In this document: positions 42,543 through 53,321 of the stretch, one piece after another | Layout: the number at the start of each line of letters is the position of its first letter | How positions within the stretch are numbered: position 1 is the first letter of the stretch | Source: Flavobacterium stagni | GTDB lineage: Bacteria; Bacteroidota; Bacteroidia; Flavobacteriales; Flavobacteriaceae | Direction of reading: 5' to 3' | DNA length: 64,000 nucleotides | Assembly (NCBI RefSeq): GCF_004122105.1 | Contig: NZ_SBKN01000002.1 | Coordinates: 1-64,000, forward strand | Notes under the pieces: generated by a model | Told to the model about the DNA's origin: nothing | Database searches by the model: none | What the model saw: the letters and a program-made list of their open reading frames with translations, nothing else | Made by a program: the position numbers and the translations under genes

Positions 42543-43106
42543 TTAATTGTTTAATTTATTTTCTGGTCGGAAATCGGTTAATGTCACCCGACAAATAATG
42601 GGTTCATTGGTGCCAATTCTGCGATCATCACCATGGTAACCATAGGCTAAATGGGAAGGAAACAAGAAAGTCACCGTTTCATTTTTACGCATCAATTTCA
42701 AGCCGTGTTGTAATCCTGTGATGATGGTTTGCTTGTCAACCCGATAGGTTTGCCCTTTTAATTCGAGATCCGAATAAATTACCTTTCCGTTCAAATCTTT
42801 GATTTCATAATCAAAATAGGCAATGTCTCCTTTTTTGGGGCGTAATGTATCCGTAGTATTTTTATTTTCATAATAGTACCAGTAGCCTTTTTTGGAAGCA
42901 ATATATTGAATGCCTTTATTTTTTTGAATAATGGAATCAATCTTCGTTTCTTCATTCTTGATTAACTTCTTGTTGCGTTCCACCGAAGCATTCATAAATT
43001 CACCAGAAGAATGGGAAACAGGTCGACGTGCTTGTTGTTGTTGGCAACTTATCGTTAAGATGCTCACCAACATGATGATAAACAGGGGAAAAAAGTTCTT
43101 TTTCAT
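42543..43106 (-). CDS. gldI: Gliding motility-associated FKBP-type isomerase lipoprotein
   Basis: A 187-residue lipoprotein with lipobox TISC near residue 21 and an FKBP domain at about 75-180 (PKKGDIAYFDYEIKDLNG, GLQHGLKLMRKNETVTFLFP, SHLAYGY). This is the size and organisation of GldI, a periplasmic isomerase needed for gliding motility and T9SS function in Flavobacterium johnsoniae. The ATG at 43106 is used; a TTG upstream was rejected. It sits between nrnA (11 bases) and a dual immunophilin (2 bases). Two T9SS cargo proteins in this window fit its presence. Confidence 0.88.
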   Translation of the reverse strand: MKKNFFPLFIIMLVSILTISCQQQQARRPVSHSSGEFMNASVERNKKLIKNEETKIDSIIQKNKGIQYIASKKGYWYYYENKNTTDTLRPKKGDIAYFDYEIKDLNGKVIYSDLELKGQTYRVDKQTIITGLQHGLKLMRKNETVTFLFPSHLAYGYHGDDRRIGTNEPIICRVTLTDFRPENKLNN

Positions 43107-43117
43107 AACCAATAAAA

Positions 43118-44122
43118 TTACGGTTGTATTTCTTTAACTATTTGTTCAAAACGCAAAATCGTGTTTTCAAGTGTGTCGGTCGACTTACCGCCAGCAGCAT
43201 TGATATGTCCGCCACCGTTAAAATAAGTCCGAGCAAACTGATTTACGTCAAATTGACCTTGTGAACGAAACGATATTTTGATAATTCCTTCGTCTTTATG
43301 TTCGATAAAAATGGCTGTAAAATGGATGCCTTTGATGGTTAAACCATAATTGACAATTCCTTCTGTATCGCCTTTGACATAATGGAATTGGTTGAGTTCC
43401 TCCTGACTCAAAGTCGTATACGAAGTATGTAATTCGGGTAACACTTTCAAATTCTGAAGGGCGCGACCCATTAATTGCAAACGGTCGTAGGAATTATTGT
43501 CAAATAACAAGGTCGGGATTTCAGTATTGGGGACACCCAAATCAATGAATTCAGCCACGATACGATGGGTGGTTCCTGTAGTTTTTGGAAAACGGAATTG
43601 CCCTGAATCCGTCATAATACCTGTATACAAACAAGTCGCAATGGTTTTGTTAATTAGTGCTCCTTGCTGTAAATCTTGAATAAAATGATACACCATCTCA
43701 CAGGTGGAGCCATAAGCCGTATCCGAAAACACAAACTGCGCATAGTTACCCGGTAATTCATGATGATCAATCATGACCATGGGTTGCTTTAAAGTTTGTA
43801 AGGCTTGTTCCATTTCACCTGTTCGGTGTAAAGCATTAAAATCAAGCGTGAATATAAGGTCTTGGGATTGTAAAAAAGCAGTGCATTTTTGGCGGTCTTT
43901 TTCATAGATCATTACTTCCTCGGCACCAGGTAACCAAGCCAAAAAATCAGGAAATTCATTGGGTGAAATAACTTGAGTGGTGTGGCCTAATTTTCGTAAA
44001 AAATGGGATAGACCTAATGTAGACCCCATAGCATCACCATCGGGATTGCGATGAGGGATAATGGCAATTTTTCTGGGTTGTTCCAAAAAAACAAGTAATT
44101 CCTGCAATTCTTTTTCATTCAT
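43118..44122 (-). CDS. nrnA: Bifunctional oligoribonuclease / PAP phosphatase (DHH family)
   Basis: A 334-residue DHH-DHHA1 phosphoesterase that degrades very short RNAs (nanoRNAs) and pAp. Motif I is IIPHRNPDGDAMGST near 19-33, a catalytic Asp lies in FTLDFN, motif III is the eponymous VMIDHHELP near 116-124, and the DHHA1 nucleotide site GGGHINAAGG is near 304-313. It heads the four-gene nrnA-gldI cluster. A TACCTTCG -7-like box lies just upstream (44136-44129). Confidence 0.92.
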   Translation of the reverse strand: MNEKELQELLVFLEQPRKIAIIPHRNPDGDAMGSTLGLSHFLRKLGHTTQVISPNEFPDFLAWLPGAEEVMIYEKDRQKCTAFLQSQDLIFTLDFNALHRTGEMEQALQTLKQPMVMIDHHELPGNYAQFVFSDTAYGSTCEMVYHFIQDLQQGALINKTIATCLYTGIMTDSGQFRFPKTTGTTHRIVAEFIDLGVPNTEIPTLLFDNNSYDRLQLMGRALQNLKVLPELHTSYTTLSQEELNQFHYVKGDTEGIVNYGLTIKGIHFTAIFIEHKDEGIIKISFRSQGQFDVNQFARTYFNGGGHINAAGGKSTDTLENTILRFEQIVKEIQP

Positions 44123-44184
44123 AGGTTGCGAAGGTAGTAAATTTTACCAAACAATTTTTTGGAAAGAAACCTAGTTTGTGTTCA

Positions 44185-44553
44185 TTAACGGGTGAACCAC
44201 AATCCGAGAAATACAGCGGTTATTCCGACAAAAACACTGACCAACGTGTAGGTTAAAGCCAAGAGATACTGTTGTTGTTGCAACAATTGAATGTTTTCAA
44301 AACCGAAAGTTGAAAATGTAGTAAATCCGCCGCAGAAACCAGTGACTAAAAACCATTTGAGTTGGGTGTCTACGAGATTGTTTTTTGTCAAATACCCCAT
44401 AAACAGTCCGATGAGTAAACAGCCTATCGCATTTGCAATAAACGTTGCCAAAGGGAAATTACCCGTATCCATTTTTTGAAAATAAATACCTGTAAGATAG
44501 CGAAGAATACTGCCAATTGCTCCACCAATGCCAACAAAAATAAGGGTCTTCAC
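44185..44553 (-). CDS. crcB: Fluoride efflux transporter CrcB (Fluc)
   Basis: A 122-residue four-helix membrane protein that exports fluoride as a dual-topology dimer. The family signatures GGAIGSILRYL near 9-19, LATFIANAIGCLLIGLF near 36-52 and GFCGGFTTFSTF near 71-82 are intact. The start codon is GTG at 44553; no ATG is available nearby. No fluoride riboswitch (no conserved GGAUGG/CGCC fold) is visible in its leader. Confidence 0.93.
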   Translation of the reverse strand: MKTLIFVGIGGAIGSILRYLTGIYFQKMDTGNFPLATFIANAIGCLLIGLFMGYLTKNNLVDTQLKWFLVTGFCGGFTTFSTFGFENIQLLQQQQYLLALTYTLVSVFVGITAVFLGLWFTR

Positions 44554-44735
44554 AAAGAATATTGTTAAGATTACTAATCAAATTTTAATGCTGCAATTTA
44601 GGAATAAAACCGGAAGTCTGTTTGTTAAAGTATTTGTTAAGTGTTTATTTTTTTTAGAAATAAAATTAGGTTTTTACAATAGTTAACATAATTATTTTGA
44701 TATTTGAAAACAAACTAAACCTATACACACTACTT

Positions 44736-45323
44736 ATGCAAAATTGGACTTTGAAAAATCGATGGAAGTGGTTTCGAAAGCGGCTTACCTGGAACTACAA
44801 ATACGCCATTGGAAAATGGAATAAAATGGGAACCGAAGCCGATCGTTATCAAGCCATCGTAACTTACATTCAAAAGAGTTCAGTAACACCTCCGCGCATT
44901 CTAGACTTGGGTTGTGGTTATGGTGCCTTATTGGATTATTTGCCCAAGGATGCCTATGCAGCGTATTTAGGTGTCGATTTGTCGGATACGGCAATATTAA
45001 AAGCCCGAAAAAAGAAATACCCCAATGCTATTTTTAAAGTAGCCGATTTGCATCAATTTAAAACAGAAGAAAAATTCGATTTGTTGGTATTCAACGAAGT
45101 GCTTTATTATTTGGACAATCGGTTGGAGGTTGTAAAACAATTGTCTTTATTCACTACTCCCCATGCGAAAATGATTGTTTCCTTGTATGATGTTAAAGAG
45201 AGTATTGTTGATGAGTTAGCAAAAAATTATCCTTTTCTAGATAGTACGCTTGTATATGAAAATGAAGGAAAAACCAAATGGGGTATCAATTGGTTTGATC
45301 TTGAAGTGAAACCAACAAATTAA
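44736..45323 (+). CDS. Class I SAM-dependent methyltransferase
   Basis: A 195-residue protein with a basic N-terminal segment (KNRWKWFRKRLTWNYKYAIG) and a Rossmann methyltransferase core: motif I LDLGCGYGALLDYL near 57-70, the acidic motif II LGVDLSDT, motif III KVADLHQF and motif IV FDLLVFNEVLYYL near 115-127. It resembles NodS-like or trans-aconitate-type small-molecule methyltransferases; the substrate is unknown. The ATG at 44736 is preferred over a TTG at 44697. Confidence 0.82.
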   Translation: MQNWTLKNRWKWFRKRLTWNYKYAIGKWNKMGTEADRYQAIVTYIQKSSVTPPRILDLGCGYGALLDYLPKDAYAAYLGVDLSDTAILKARKKKYPNAIFKVADLHQFKTEEKFDLLVFNEVLYYLDNRLEVVKQLSLFTTPHAKMIVSLYDVKESIVDELAKNYPFLDSTLVYENEGKTKWGINWFDLEVKPTN

Positions 45324-45441
45324 ATGATCACTATTATTTTTTTTAGTAATTAAGTTTGTACAAAAAGAGCATAAAAAAGACTAATTTTGCAACCGTTCCG
45401 AATATCAATTGATCCCGCGGAACAAGCACAACACAACTTTT

Positions 45442-46971
45442 ATGCAACACAACGTACTTATTTTAGATTTTGGATCGCAATACACTCAGTTGATTGCGAG
45501 AAGGGTTCGCGAACTCAATATCTTCTGCGAAATTTTCCCTTACAATCAGATTCCAGCGGATCTGTCGAGTTTTAAAGCTGTCATATTATCAGGTAGTCCT
45601 TACTCTGTTCGCGCAGAAGATGCTCCCCATCCCGATTTATCGCAAATTCGGGGCAAAATGCCCTTATTGGCGGTTTGTTATGGAGCCCAATATTTGGCGC
45701 ATTTCAATGGGGGCGAAGTGGCGCCGAGTAATATCCGTGAATACGGTCGGGCCAACTTGACTTTCATCAAAGATGATGAGGATTTCTTTGAAGAAATTGC
45801 CCTGAATTCGCAAGTGTGGATGAGTCATAGTGATACTATCAAGCAATTGCCGTCCAACGGTGTGCGTTTGGCCAGTACCAAAGATGTCGAAAATGCCGCT
45901 TACCGAATTGAAGGTGAAACAACCTATGCCATCCAATTTCATCCGGAAGTCTATCACTCCACAGATGGCAAACAGTTGTTGGAGAATTTTTTAGTAAAAA
46001 TCGCTGAAGTTCCCCAAAGTTTTACACCCAATGCTTTTGTAGAAGACTGCGTGGCCGAAATTCAAGAAAAAGTAAAATCGGATAAAGTCGTTTTGGGCTT
46101 GTCTGGAGGTGTTGATTCTACGGTGGCTGCCGTTTTATTACACAAAGCTATTGGAGCTAACTTGTATTGTATCTTCGTGAATAACGGGTTATTACGGAAA
46201 AATGAATTCGAAAACGTTTTGAACCAATACAAAGGAATGGGATTAAACGTGAAAGGCGTAGACGCTTCGGCACGTTTTTTGTCAGCCCTCGAAGGCATCA
46301 GTGATCCTGAAACCAAACGAAAAACAATTGGTCGGGTATTCATCGAAGTATTTGATGATGAGGCCAATCAATTGACCGATGTGAAATGGTTAGCTCAAGG
46401 AACCATCTATCCCGATGTTATTGAATCGGTATCGGTGAAAGGACCTTCGGCAACCATCAAATCGCATCATAACGTGGGTGGTTTACCCGATTATATGAAA
46501 TTGCAAATTGTCGAACCGCTTCGCATGTTGTTTAAAGATGAAGTGCGTCGCGTTGGGGCTACTTTAGGAATTGATCCTGAATTACTAGGACGTCATCCTT
46601 TCCCAGGTCCCGGATTGTCGATTCGTATTTTAGGGGATATTACACCAGAAAAAGTACGCATCTTACAAGACGTCGACGCTATTTTTATTGACGGATTAAA
46701 ATCGCACGGTTTATACAATAAAGTGTGGCAAGCCGGTGCTATTTTACTTCCGGTGAATAGTGTAGGGGTAATGGGTGATGAGCGAACCTATGAAAAAGTA
46801 GTAGCGCTGCGTGCAGTAGAATCTACCGATGGAATGACGGCCGATTGGGTGCATTTGCCTTATGATTTTTTAATGAAAATTTCGAATGAAATCATCAATA
46901 AAGTCAAAGGGGTAAACCGAGTGGTATATGATATCAGTTCGAAACCACCCGCCACTATTGAATGGGAATAA
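45442..46971 (+). CDS. guaA: GMP synthase (glutamine-hydrolysing)
   Basis: A 509-residue enzyme that converts XMP to GMP. The N-terminal class I amidotransferase (1-200) has the nucleophile in [10 protein letters not shown] and the FHPEVYHS His-Glu pair. The ATP pyrophosphatase domain (about 205-390) has the P-loop [11 protein letters not shown]. The C-terminal dimerisation domain ends in [19 protein letters not shown], the family C-terminus. The ATG at 45442 gives the family's normal N-terminus ([13 protein letters not shown]). A TAATTTTG -7 box is at 45382-45389. The LysM gene follows 27 bases later. Confidence 0.96.
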   Translation: MQHNVLILDFGSQYTQLIARRVRELNIFCEIFPYNQIPADLSSFKAVILSGSPYSVRAEDAPHPDLSQIRGKMPLLAVCYGAQYLAHFNGGEVAPSNIREYGRANLTFIKDDEDFFEEIALNSQVWMSHSDTIKQLPSNGVRLASTKDVENAAYRIEGETTYAIQFHPEVYHSTDGKQLLENFLVKIAEVPQSFTPNAFVEDCVAEIQEKVKSDKVVLGLSGGVDSTVAAVLLHKAIGANLYCIFVNNGLLRKNEFENVLNQYKGMGLNVKGVDASARFLSALEGISDPETKRKTIGRVFIEVFDDEANQLTDVKWLAQGTIYPDVIESVSVKGPSATIKSHHNVGGLPDYMKLQIVEPLRMLFKDEVRRVGATLGIDPELLGRHPFPGPGLSIRILGDITPEKVRILQDVDAIFIDGLKSHGLYNKVWQAGAILLPVNSVGVMGDERTYEKVVALRAVESTDGMTADWVHLPYDFLMKISNEIINKVKGVNRVVYDISSKPPATIEWE

Positions 46972-46998
46972 TAGGAGAAATCCTTTAAAAATAGGAGT

Positions 46999-48939
46999 AT
47001 GTTGAAAAGAGTTGTTTTCGGTTTTTTGGTTTTGGCCACCGTTACGGTAATGGCCCAAACGAAAAAGCATACGGTAGCAAAAGGCGAAACAGTAGTGTCA
47101 ATCGCCCAAAAATATCAGGTAACACCTTATGATATTTATAAAGTGAATCCGGATGCAAAAAGTGGAATCCAGCCTAATATGGTTTTGGTGATTCCGCCGA
47201 ATGCGGTGTTGCCTAAAACAACAACTAAACCAACTTCAACAATACCAGCAGTTGCTGTGGCCAAACCAACAGTGCCGAATACGCACACCGTTTTAGCAAA
47301 AGAAACCATTTACAGTATTTCCAAAAAATACGGATTAGAGAAAGGTGTACTGGAAGCTTTAAATCCCAGTTTGTCGGCCAACGGATTGCAAGTCGGACAA
47401 GTGTTAGCCTTAAAAAAAGGAGTGACGGTTCCAAAGTCTAATGCTACTCCAACTGCTCCAATGCCCGCCCCTTCAACCACTGAAATAACACATGTGGTTA
47501 GAGCGCAAGAAACCAAGTACGGTATTGCCAATTTATATGGGGTTTCCATTGAAGAATTGGAAGCTCAAAATCCGCAAACCAAAGATGGATTGTCGATTGG
47601 GGATGTGTTGAAAATCAAAAAAGCGGTAACGAAATCCAATGATAATTTGCCCAAAGTCAAACCCATTGAAACTTCGGATTATGAAGTAAAATCAGGTGAA
47701 ACCTTGTACAGTTTGACCAAACATTTCAATTTATCCGAATCCGCATTGATTCGCATGAATCCCGAACTAAAAGACGGTTTGAAACAAGGGATGGTGATTA
47801 AAGTACCGGCACAAATTGCTTTTGTAAAAGAACGAACGGGTTCGGGAATCAAAGATTTTTCCCGTTCATTGTCCAATCAGAAACGAAAAGAATTGGTGCT
47901 ATTCTTACCTTTTAATGCTTCCCGCATTCAGAATGATACAGTGACTGGTGTAGTAGAGCGTTTGAAGAAAGATAAATTTTTGAATATGACATTGGACTTT
48001 TATTCAGGGGCTTTAATGGCGATTGATTCCGCAAAGACACTTGGGATGAATTTCAATATTCGTATTTATGATTCCCAAGAATCGCGTAATTCAACGGCTG
48101 CATTAGACATTATAAAAAATGAAGATTTTTCGAATACAAATGCGGTAATCGGACCTTTTTATCAAATCAATGTAGAGCGCGTAGCCATGGCCTTGGAATC
48201 CAAAAATATTCCTGTTATCTCACCTTTATCGCGTGAAGAAGGGAAAGGCTATACCAATTTATACCAATCTACTCCATTACCGGATGTTACAAAAGCAGCC
48301 ATGTTGGATTATTTGCAGTCCAAAAATGGCAACATTATCGCCGTGGTTTCTCCCAAAAAACAATCCATGCGCCAATATCTGAAAGATTTTTATGAGAAAG
48401 TAAAAATTGTAGGCGTAGCGGATAACGGTTCCGTGGTAGCAGACAGTATCAAAAAACATTTTGTCAAGGACCGCACAAATTATGTGATTTTAGCCACTGA
48501 AAAAACAGGTGCTGTAATGACGACAACCGCTTCTATGGTGGCAGCTCAAAAAGATTATCCTGTACAATTGGTGATTTTGGAAGCCAATGAAACTTTGGAT
48601 TATGAAGAAATTCCGATCGCACGTTTGACTAAATTAAAATTGATGTATCCATCGGTTACTCGTGAAAATGATTCGGATAAAGCCCGTCAATTTGATGTTG
48701 CTTACCGCAAAAAAAACAAAGTATTTCCCAACCAATATGCCGTGCGTGGGTTTGACCTGACTTTTGATACTTTAGTTCGTTTGGCACAAGACAAAGATTT
48801 TGAAGATACTTTGGACGACGCTTCCGAGCAAATTGAAAATAGATTTGATTACGCCAAAAAAGTATCAGGTGGTTATACCAACAACGGAATTTACATCCTT
48901 TACTACGATGAGGATTTAACCATAAAACAAGCAAATTAA
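46999..48939 (+). CDS. LysM-repeat protein fused to a periplasmic-binding-protein-like domain
   Basis: A 646-residue exported protein. After a signal peptide (LATVTVMAQ) come four LysM repeats at about 24-66 (HTVAKGETVVSIAQKYQV), 95-137, 157-201 and 226-272 (YEVKSGETLYSLTKHFNLS), separated by Pro/Thr-rich linkers. Residues 295-645 are a type I periplasmic-binding fold like amino-acid receptors (LVLFLPFNASRIQND, NAVIGPFYQINVERVAMALE, IPVISPLSREEG). The LysM part should hold it on peptidoglycan. No transporter genes accompany it, so it may be a structural or sensing protein rather than a transport receptor. It lies between guaA and osmC. Confidence 0.85.
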   Translation: MLKRVVFGFLVLATVTVMAQTKKHTVAKGETVVSIAQKYQVTPYDIYKVNPDAKSGIQPNMVLVIPPNAVLPKTTTKPTSTIPAVAVAKPTVPNTHTVLAKETIYSISKKYGLEKGVLEALNPSLSANGLQVGQVLALKKGVTVPKSNATPTAPMPAPSTTEITHVVRAQETKYGIANLYGVSIEELEAQNPQTKDGLSIGDVLKIKKAVTKSNDNLPKVKPIETSDYEVKSGETLYSLTKHFNLSESALIRMNPELKDGLKQGMVIKVPAQIAFVKERTGSGIKDFSRSLSNQKRKELVLFLPFNASRIQNDTVTGVVERLKKDKFLNMTLDFYSGALMAIDSAKTLGMNFNIRIYDSQESRNSTAALDIIKNEDFSNTNAVIGPFYQINVERVAMALESKNIPVISPLSREEGKGYTNLYQSTPLPDVTKAAMLDYLQSKNGNIIAVVSPKKQSMRQYLKDFYEKVKIVGVADNGSVVADSIKKHFVKDRTNYVILATEKTGAVMTTTASMVAAQKDYPVQLVILEANETLDYEEIPIARLTKLKLMYPSVTRENDSDKARQFDVAYRKKNKVFPNQYAVRGFDLTFDTLVRLAQDKDFEDTLDDASEQIENRFDYAKKVSGGYTNNGIYILYYDEDLTIKQAN

Positions 48940-48940
48940 C

Positions 48941-49345
48941 ATGGCAACTTCAAAAGTGACGTATTTAGGTGATTTACGAACTTCTTCTGAACATTTACAA
49001 TCGGGAAGTGTAATCATTTCCGATGCTCCCACCGACAACAATGGAAAAGGGGAAGCTTTTTCTCCCACAGATACGGTAGCCAACGGATTAGCAAGTTGTA
49101 TGTTTACCGTCATGGGCATCAAAGCCCGTGATTTGGGTGTGGATTTTACGGGTTCAACCGCTGAGGTTACTAAGATAATGGGGACCGAACCCCGTCGTAT
49201 TACTGAAATTCATGTGACGTTTACGATGGAATTGGAAGCGGATGAAAAAACCAAAACAATTCTAGAACGCACTGCAATGACATGTCCGGTTCATTATAGT
49301 TTGCATCCCGATATTAAAAAAGAAATTGTTTTTCATTGGAAATAA
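48941..49345 (+). CDS. OsmC family peroxiredoxin-like protein
   Basis: A 134-residue OsmC/Ohr-type thiol peroxidase that reduces organic or fatty-acid hydroperoxides. The two redox cysteines are in NGLASCMFTVMG near residue 53 and TAMTCPVHYSL near 116. The N-terminal strand pattern and the PTD motif (SPTDTVANGLASC) fit the YhfA-like branch more than Ohr. It begins one base after the stop of the LysM-fusion gene and overlaps the next gene by ten bases. Confidence 0.88.
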   Translation: MATSKVTYLGDLRTSSEHLQSGSVIISDAPTDNNGKGEAFSPTDTVANGLASCMFTVMGIKARDLGVDFTGSTAEVTKIMGTEPRRITEIHVTFTMELEADEKTKTILERTAMTCPVHYSLHPDIKKEIVFHWK

Positions 49346-49578
49346 AGAACGAACAACACGCTTTTTTAATTGAATTGGCCCATACCAAAATGCCCTATGG
49401 GAAATACGAAGGCCGCTATTTGATTGACTTGCCCGAATATTATATGGTGTGGTTACACAACAATCGCTTGCCCAAAGGAAAGTTGGGCGAACAATTGAAG
49501 TTGGTCCACGAATTAAAACTCAACGGTTTGGAACCACTCATTCGGAATATTCAAAAAACACATCCCAAAAAAGGTTAA
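49336..49578 (+). CDS. DUF3820 family protein
   Basis: An 80-residue cytosolic protein carrying the DUF3820 core: MPYGKYEGRYLIDLPEYYM followed by VWLHNNRLPKGKLGEQL. The family is sometimes called a putative quorum-sensing-regulated virulence factor, but its function is not established; the core resembles nucleic-acid-associated domains found beside exonucleases. The start used here is TTG at 49336 inside the osmC end; the next ATG (49390) would remove part of the first helix. Confidence 0.78.
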   Translation: MEIKNEQHAFLIELAHTKMPYGKYEGRYLIDLPEYYMVWLHNNRLPKGKLGEQLKLVHELKLNGLEPLIRNIQKTHPKKG

Positions 49579-49665
49579 TAAATACTGATAATTCGGGTCC
49601 AACCGATTTTTATAATGGCAGATTAGTTTGTAATTTTGCCCCGATTTATACAACAACACAACTAA

Positions 49666-51282
<1,617 letters not shown>

Positions 51283-51318
51283 GCTGCGGTTAGTTGCTGC
51301 AGCTCAATTTTCAAATCA

Positions 51319-53208
51319 ATGGAAGAAAAGAAATTTGACAAGAATTCGATTATCGGATTTGCACTGATTTTCATCTTAGTGATGTGGATGATGTTCAATT
51401 CCAAACAAAACGAAGAAAAAGAAGCGGCAGCCAAAGCCAAACAAGAACAGATTGACAAAAAGCAAAAAGCCAAGCAAGCCAAAACGGCGCAAACTGTTCA
51501 AGCTGTAGATACCACAGCCAGCGATTCAACCAAAATCAAACAATTATCCAGTACGTTAGGAAAATTTGCCTACTCTGCTACGTTGCCTGCTGCCAAAGGA
51601 GGAACAACCGTAATTGAGAATGAAGTGGTAAAATTGGAAATTGCCAACAAAGGAGGTTATGTTTCCAATGTAGTGTTAAAAAACTATACCAAATTCAAAC
51701 GCGATTCAGGGAAATTGGTGGAATTGGTGAAAAACAACAACTCCAACTTTAACTTGGAATTACAAACGTCGGATAACCGAGTTTTAAATACAAAAGACTT
51801 ATACTTCGAACCCCAAATTTCCAAAGTGGGTGATGCACAAGTGTTGTCGATGAAGTTAAAAGCGGGACCCAACGAGTTTTTGGAATACAAATACGTTTTG
51901 AAAAACGACTATATGTTGGATTTCGATATCCGTTCTCAAGGATTGAGTCGTGTATTGAATACTTCAAAACCCGTAAATTTAGATTGGGATATCAAAACCT
52001 ACCGCAACGAAATCAGTATTCCTTACGAAAACCGCTATACTGAAACGATTTTTGAATACGAAGACGGTAAAGACGATTACGTAGGGCAAGGAAACGGTAA
52101 AGAAGAAAACCCGGAAGCTGTAACTTATGTAGCGTATCGCCAACATTTCTTTGCTTCTATTTTAATGACCAAAACGCCCTTTAAGTCGGCAAAACTGACT
52201 TCTGATAATTTGGTGCATGACGATAAAAAGGATACCGTTTTTACTAAGAAATTAACGACGAAAGCACCTTTAGCCTTAACCAACGGCGAATTGGATTATA
52301 AAATGAATTGGTACTTCGGTCCGGCTGATTATAAATTGTTAAACAGTTATGATCGTAATTTGGACGAAGTCGTACCCATGGGCTGGGGAATTTTCGGATG
52401 GATCAATAAATTTATCTTCGTTCCTTTATTTGGTTTATTAGGCGGATGGATGTCGTTAGGTTTAGCGATTATCGTATTTACTTTCTTGATCAAATTGGCG
52501 ATGTCGCCGATTACATTCAAGTCGTTCTTATCGCAAGCCAAAATGAAAGTCTTGCGTCCTGAAATCGCAGAATTGAATGAAAAATTCAAGGATCCTGTGA
52601 AACGCCAACAAGAAATGATGAAGTTATACAATAAAGCAGGTGTGAATCCGATGGCAGGTTGTATTCCGGCTCTGATTCAGTTGCCATTTGTCTATGCTTC
52701 GTTCCAATTCTTCCCTGCTGCCATTGAGTTGCGTCAGAAAAGTTTCTTGTGGGCCGATGACTTATCGTCTTTTGACCAAGTATTGAAATTGCCGTTTAAT
52801 ATCCCAATGTATGGTGATCACGTAAGTTTGTTCCCTATTTTGGCAGCGATTGCCATTTTCTTCTACATGAAAATGACATCGGGTGATAATGCAGCAATGG
52901 CGCAACCCCAACAAGAAGGAATGCCCGATATGGCTAAAATGATGAAAATCATGATTTACGTTTCGCCAATTATGATGTTAATTTTCTTCAACAGCTACGG
53001 TTCCGGTTTGAGTTTATACAACTTTATGTCGAATGTGGTGACGATAGGTGTAATGTTGGTCATTAAAAAATATTTCATTGACAGTGACAAAATCCACGCA
53101 CAAATCCAAGAAAATAAACAAAAGCCAACCAAAGAAAGCAAGTTCCAAAAACGCATGCGCGAAATGATGGAACAAGCGGAAGAGCAAAAACGTTTGAATA
53201 AGAAATAA
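51319..53208 (+). CDS. yidC: Membrane protein insertase YidC
   Basis: A 629-residue inner-membrane insertase. It has an N-terminal helix (about 9-24), a charged coiled segment (KEAAAKAKQEQIDKKQKAK), a large periplasmic domain (about 85-345), the five-helix insertase core (about 355-600) with the hydrophilic-groove Arg in TFLIKLAMSPITFKSFLSQ-like context, broken after FLSQ, and a Lys-rich C-terminal tail that contacts ribosomes. The family length in Bacteroidota is about 600-640 residues. It is the second gene of a pyrG-yidC pair. Confidence 0.95.
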   Translation: MEEKKFDKNSIIGFALIFILVMWMMFNSKQNEEKEAAAKAKQEQIDKKQKAKQAKTAQTVQAVDTTASDSTKIKQLSSTLGKFAYSATLPAAKGGTTVIENEVVKLEIANKGGYVSNVVLKNYTKFKRDSGKLVELVKNNNSNFNLELQTSDNRVLNTKDLYFEPQISKVGDAQVLSMKLKAGPNEFLEYKYVLKNDYMLDFDIRSQGLSRVLNTSKPVNLDWDIKTYRNEISIPYENRYTETIFEYEDGKDDYVGQGNGKEENPEAVTYVAYRQHFFASILMTKTPFKSAKLTSDNLVHDDKKDTVFTKKLTTKAPLALTNGELDYKMNWYFGPADYKLLNSYDRNLDEVVPMGWGIFGWINKFIFVPLFGLLGGWMSLGLAIIVFTFLIKLAMSPITFKSFLSQAKMKVLRPEIAELNEKFKDPVKRQQEMMKLYNKAGVNPMAGCIPALIQLPFVYASFQFFPAAIELRQKSFLWADDLSSFDQVLKLPFNIPMYGDHVSLFPILAAIAIFFYMKMTSGDNAAMAQPQQEGMPDMAKMMKIMIYVSPIMMLIFFNSYGSGLSLYNFMSNVVTIGVMLVIKKYFIDSDKIHAQIQENKQKPTKESKFQKRMREMMEQAEEQKRLNKK

Positions 53209-53213
53209 TAAGG

Positions 53214-53244
53214 TTATTAGTGATTAGTAATTAGTGACTAGTAA
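53214..53244. repeat. Simple repeat (TTAGTGATTAG-type)
   Basis: Short units TTAGTGA, TTAGTAA and TTAGTGACTAGTAA are repeated over about 30 bases between the yidC stop and the terminator. It resembles, in style though not in sequence, the stretches at 232 and 55369. No function is visible. Confidence 0.45.
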
Positions 53245-53256
53245 ATCTTAACCAAA

Positions 53257-53292
53257 AAAAAGGGCTGTCCGAATTACTTCGGTACAGCCCTT
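53257..53292. terminator. Bidirectional terminator
   Basis: The arms AAGGGCTGT / ACAGCCCTT with an A-run on the left serve yidC and the convergent fasciclin gene. Confidence 0.87.
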
Positions 53293-53321
53293 CTTCCATT
53301 TATAGGAAGCGCAAGAATGTA

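Noticed and set aside
44554..44735. Fluoride riboswitch ahead of crcB
   Set aside because: I looked for the conserved fold in the leader and found no matching stems or GC-rich core.
53214..53244. CRISPR-like short repeats
   Set aside because: The units are only 7-14 bases with no spacers; this is a simple repeat, and no cas genes occur in the window.
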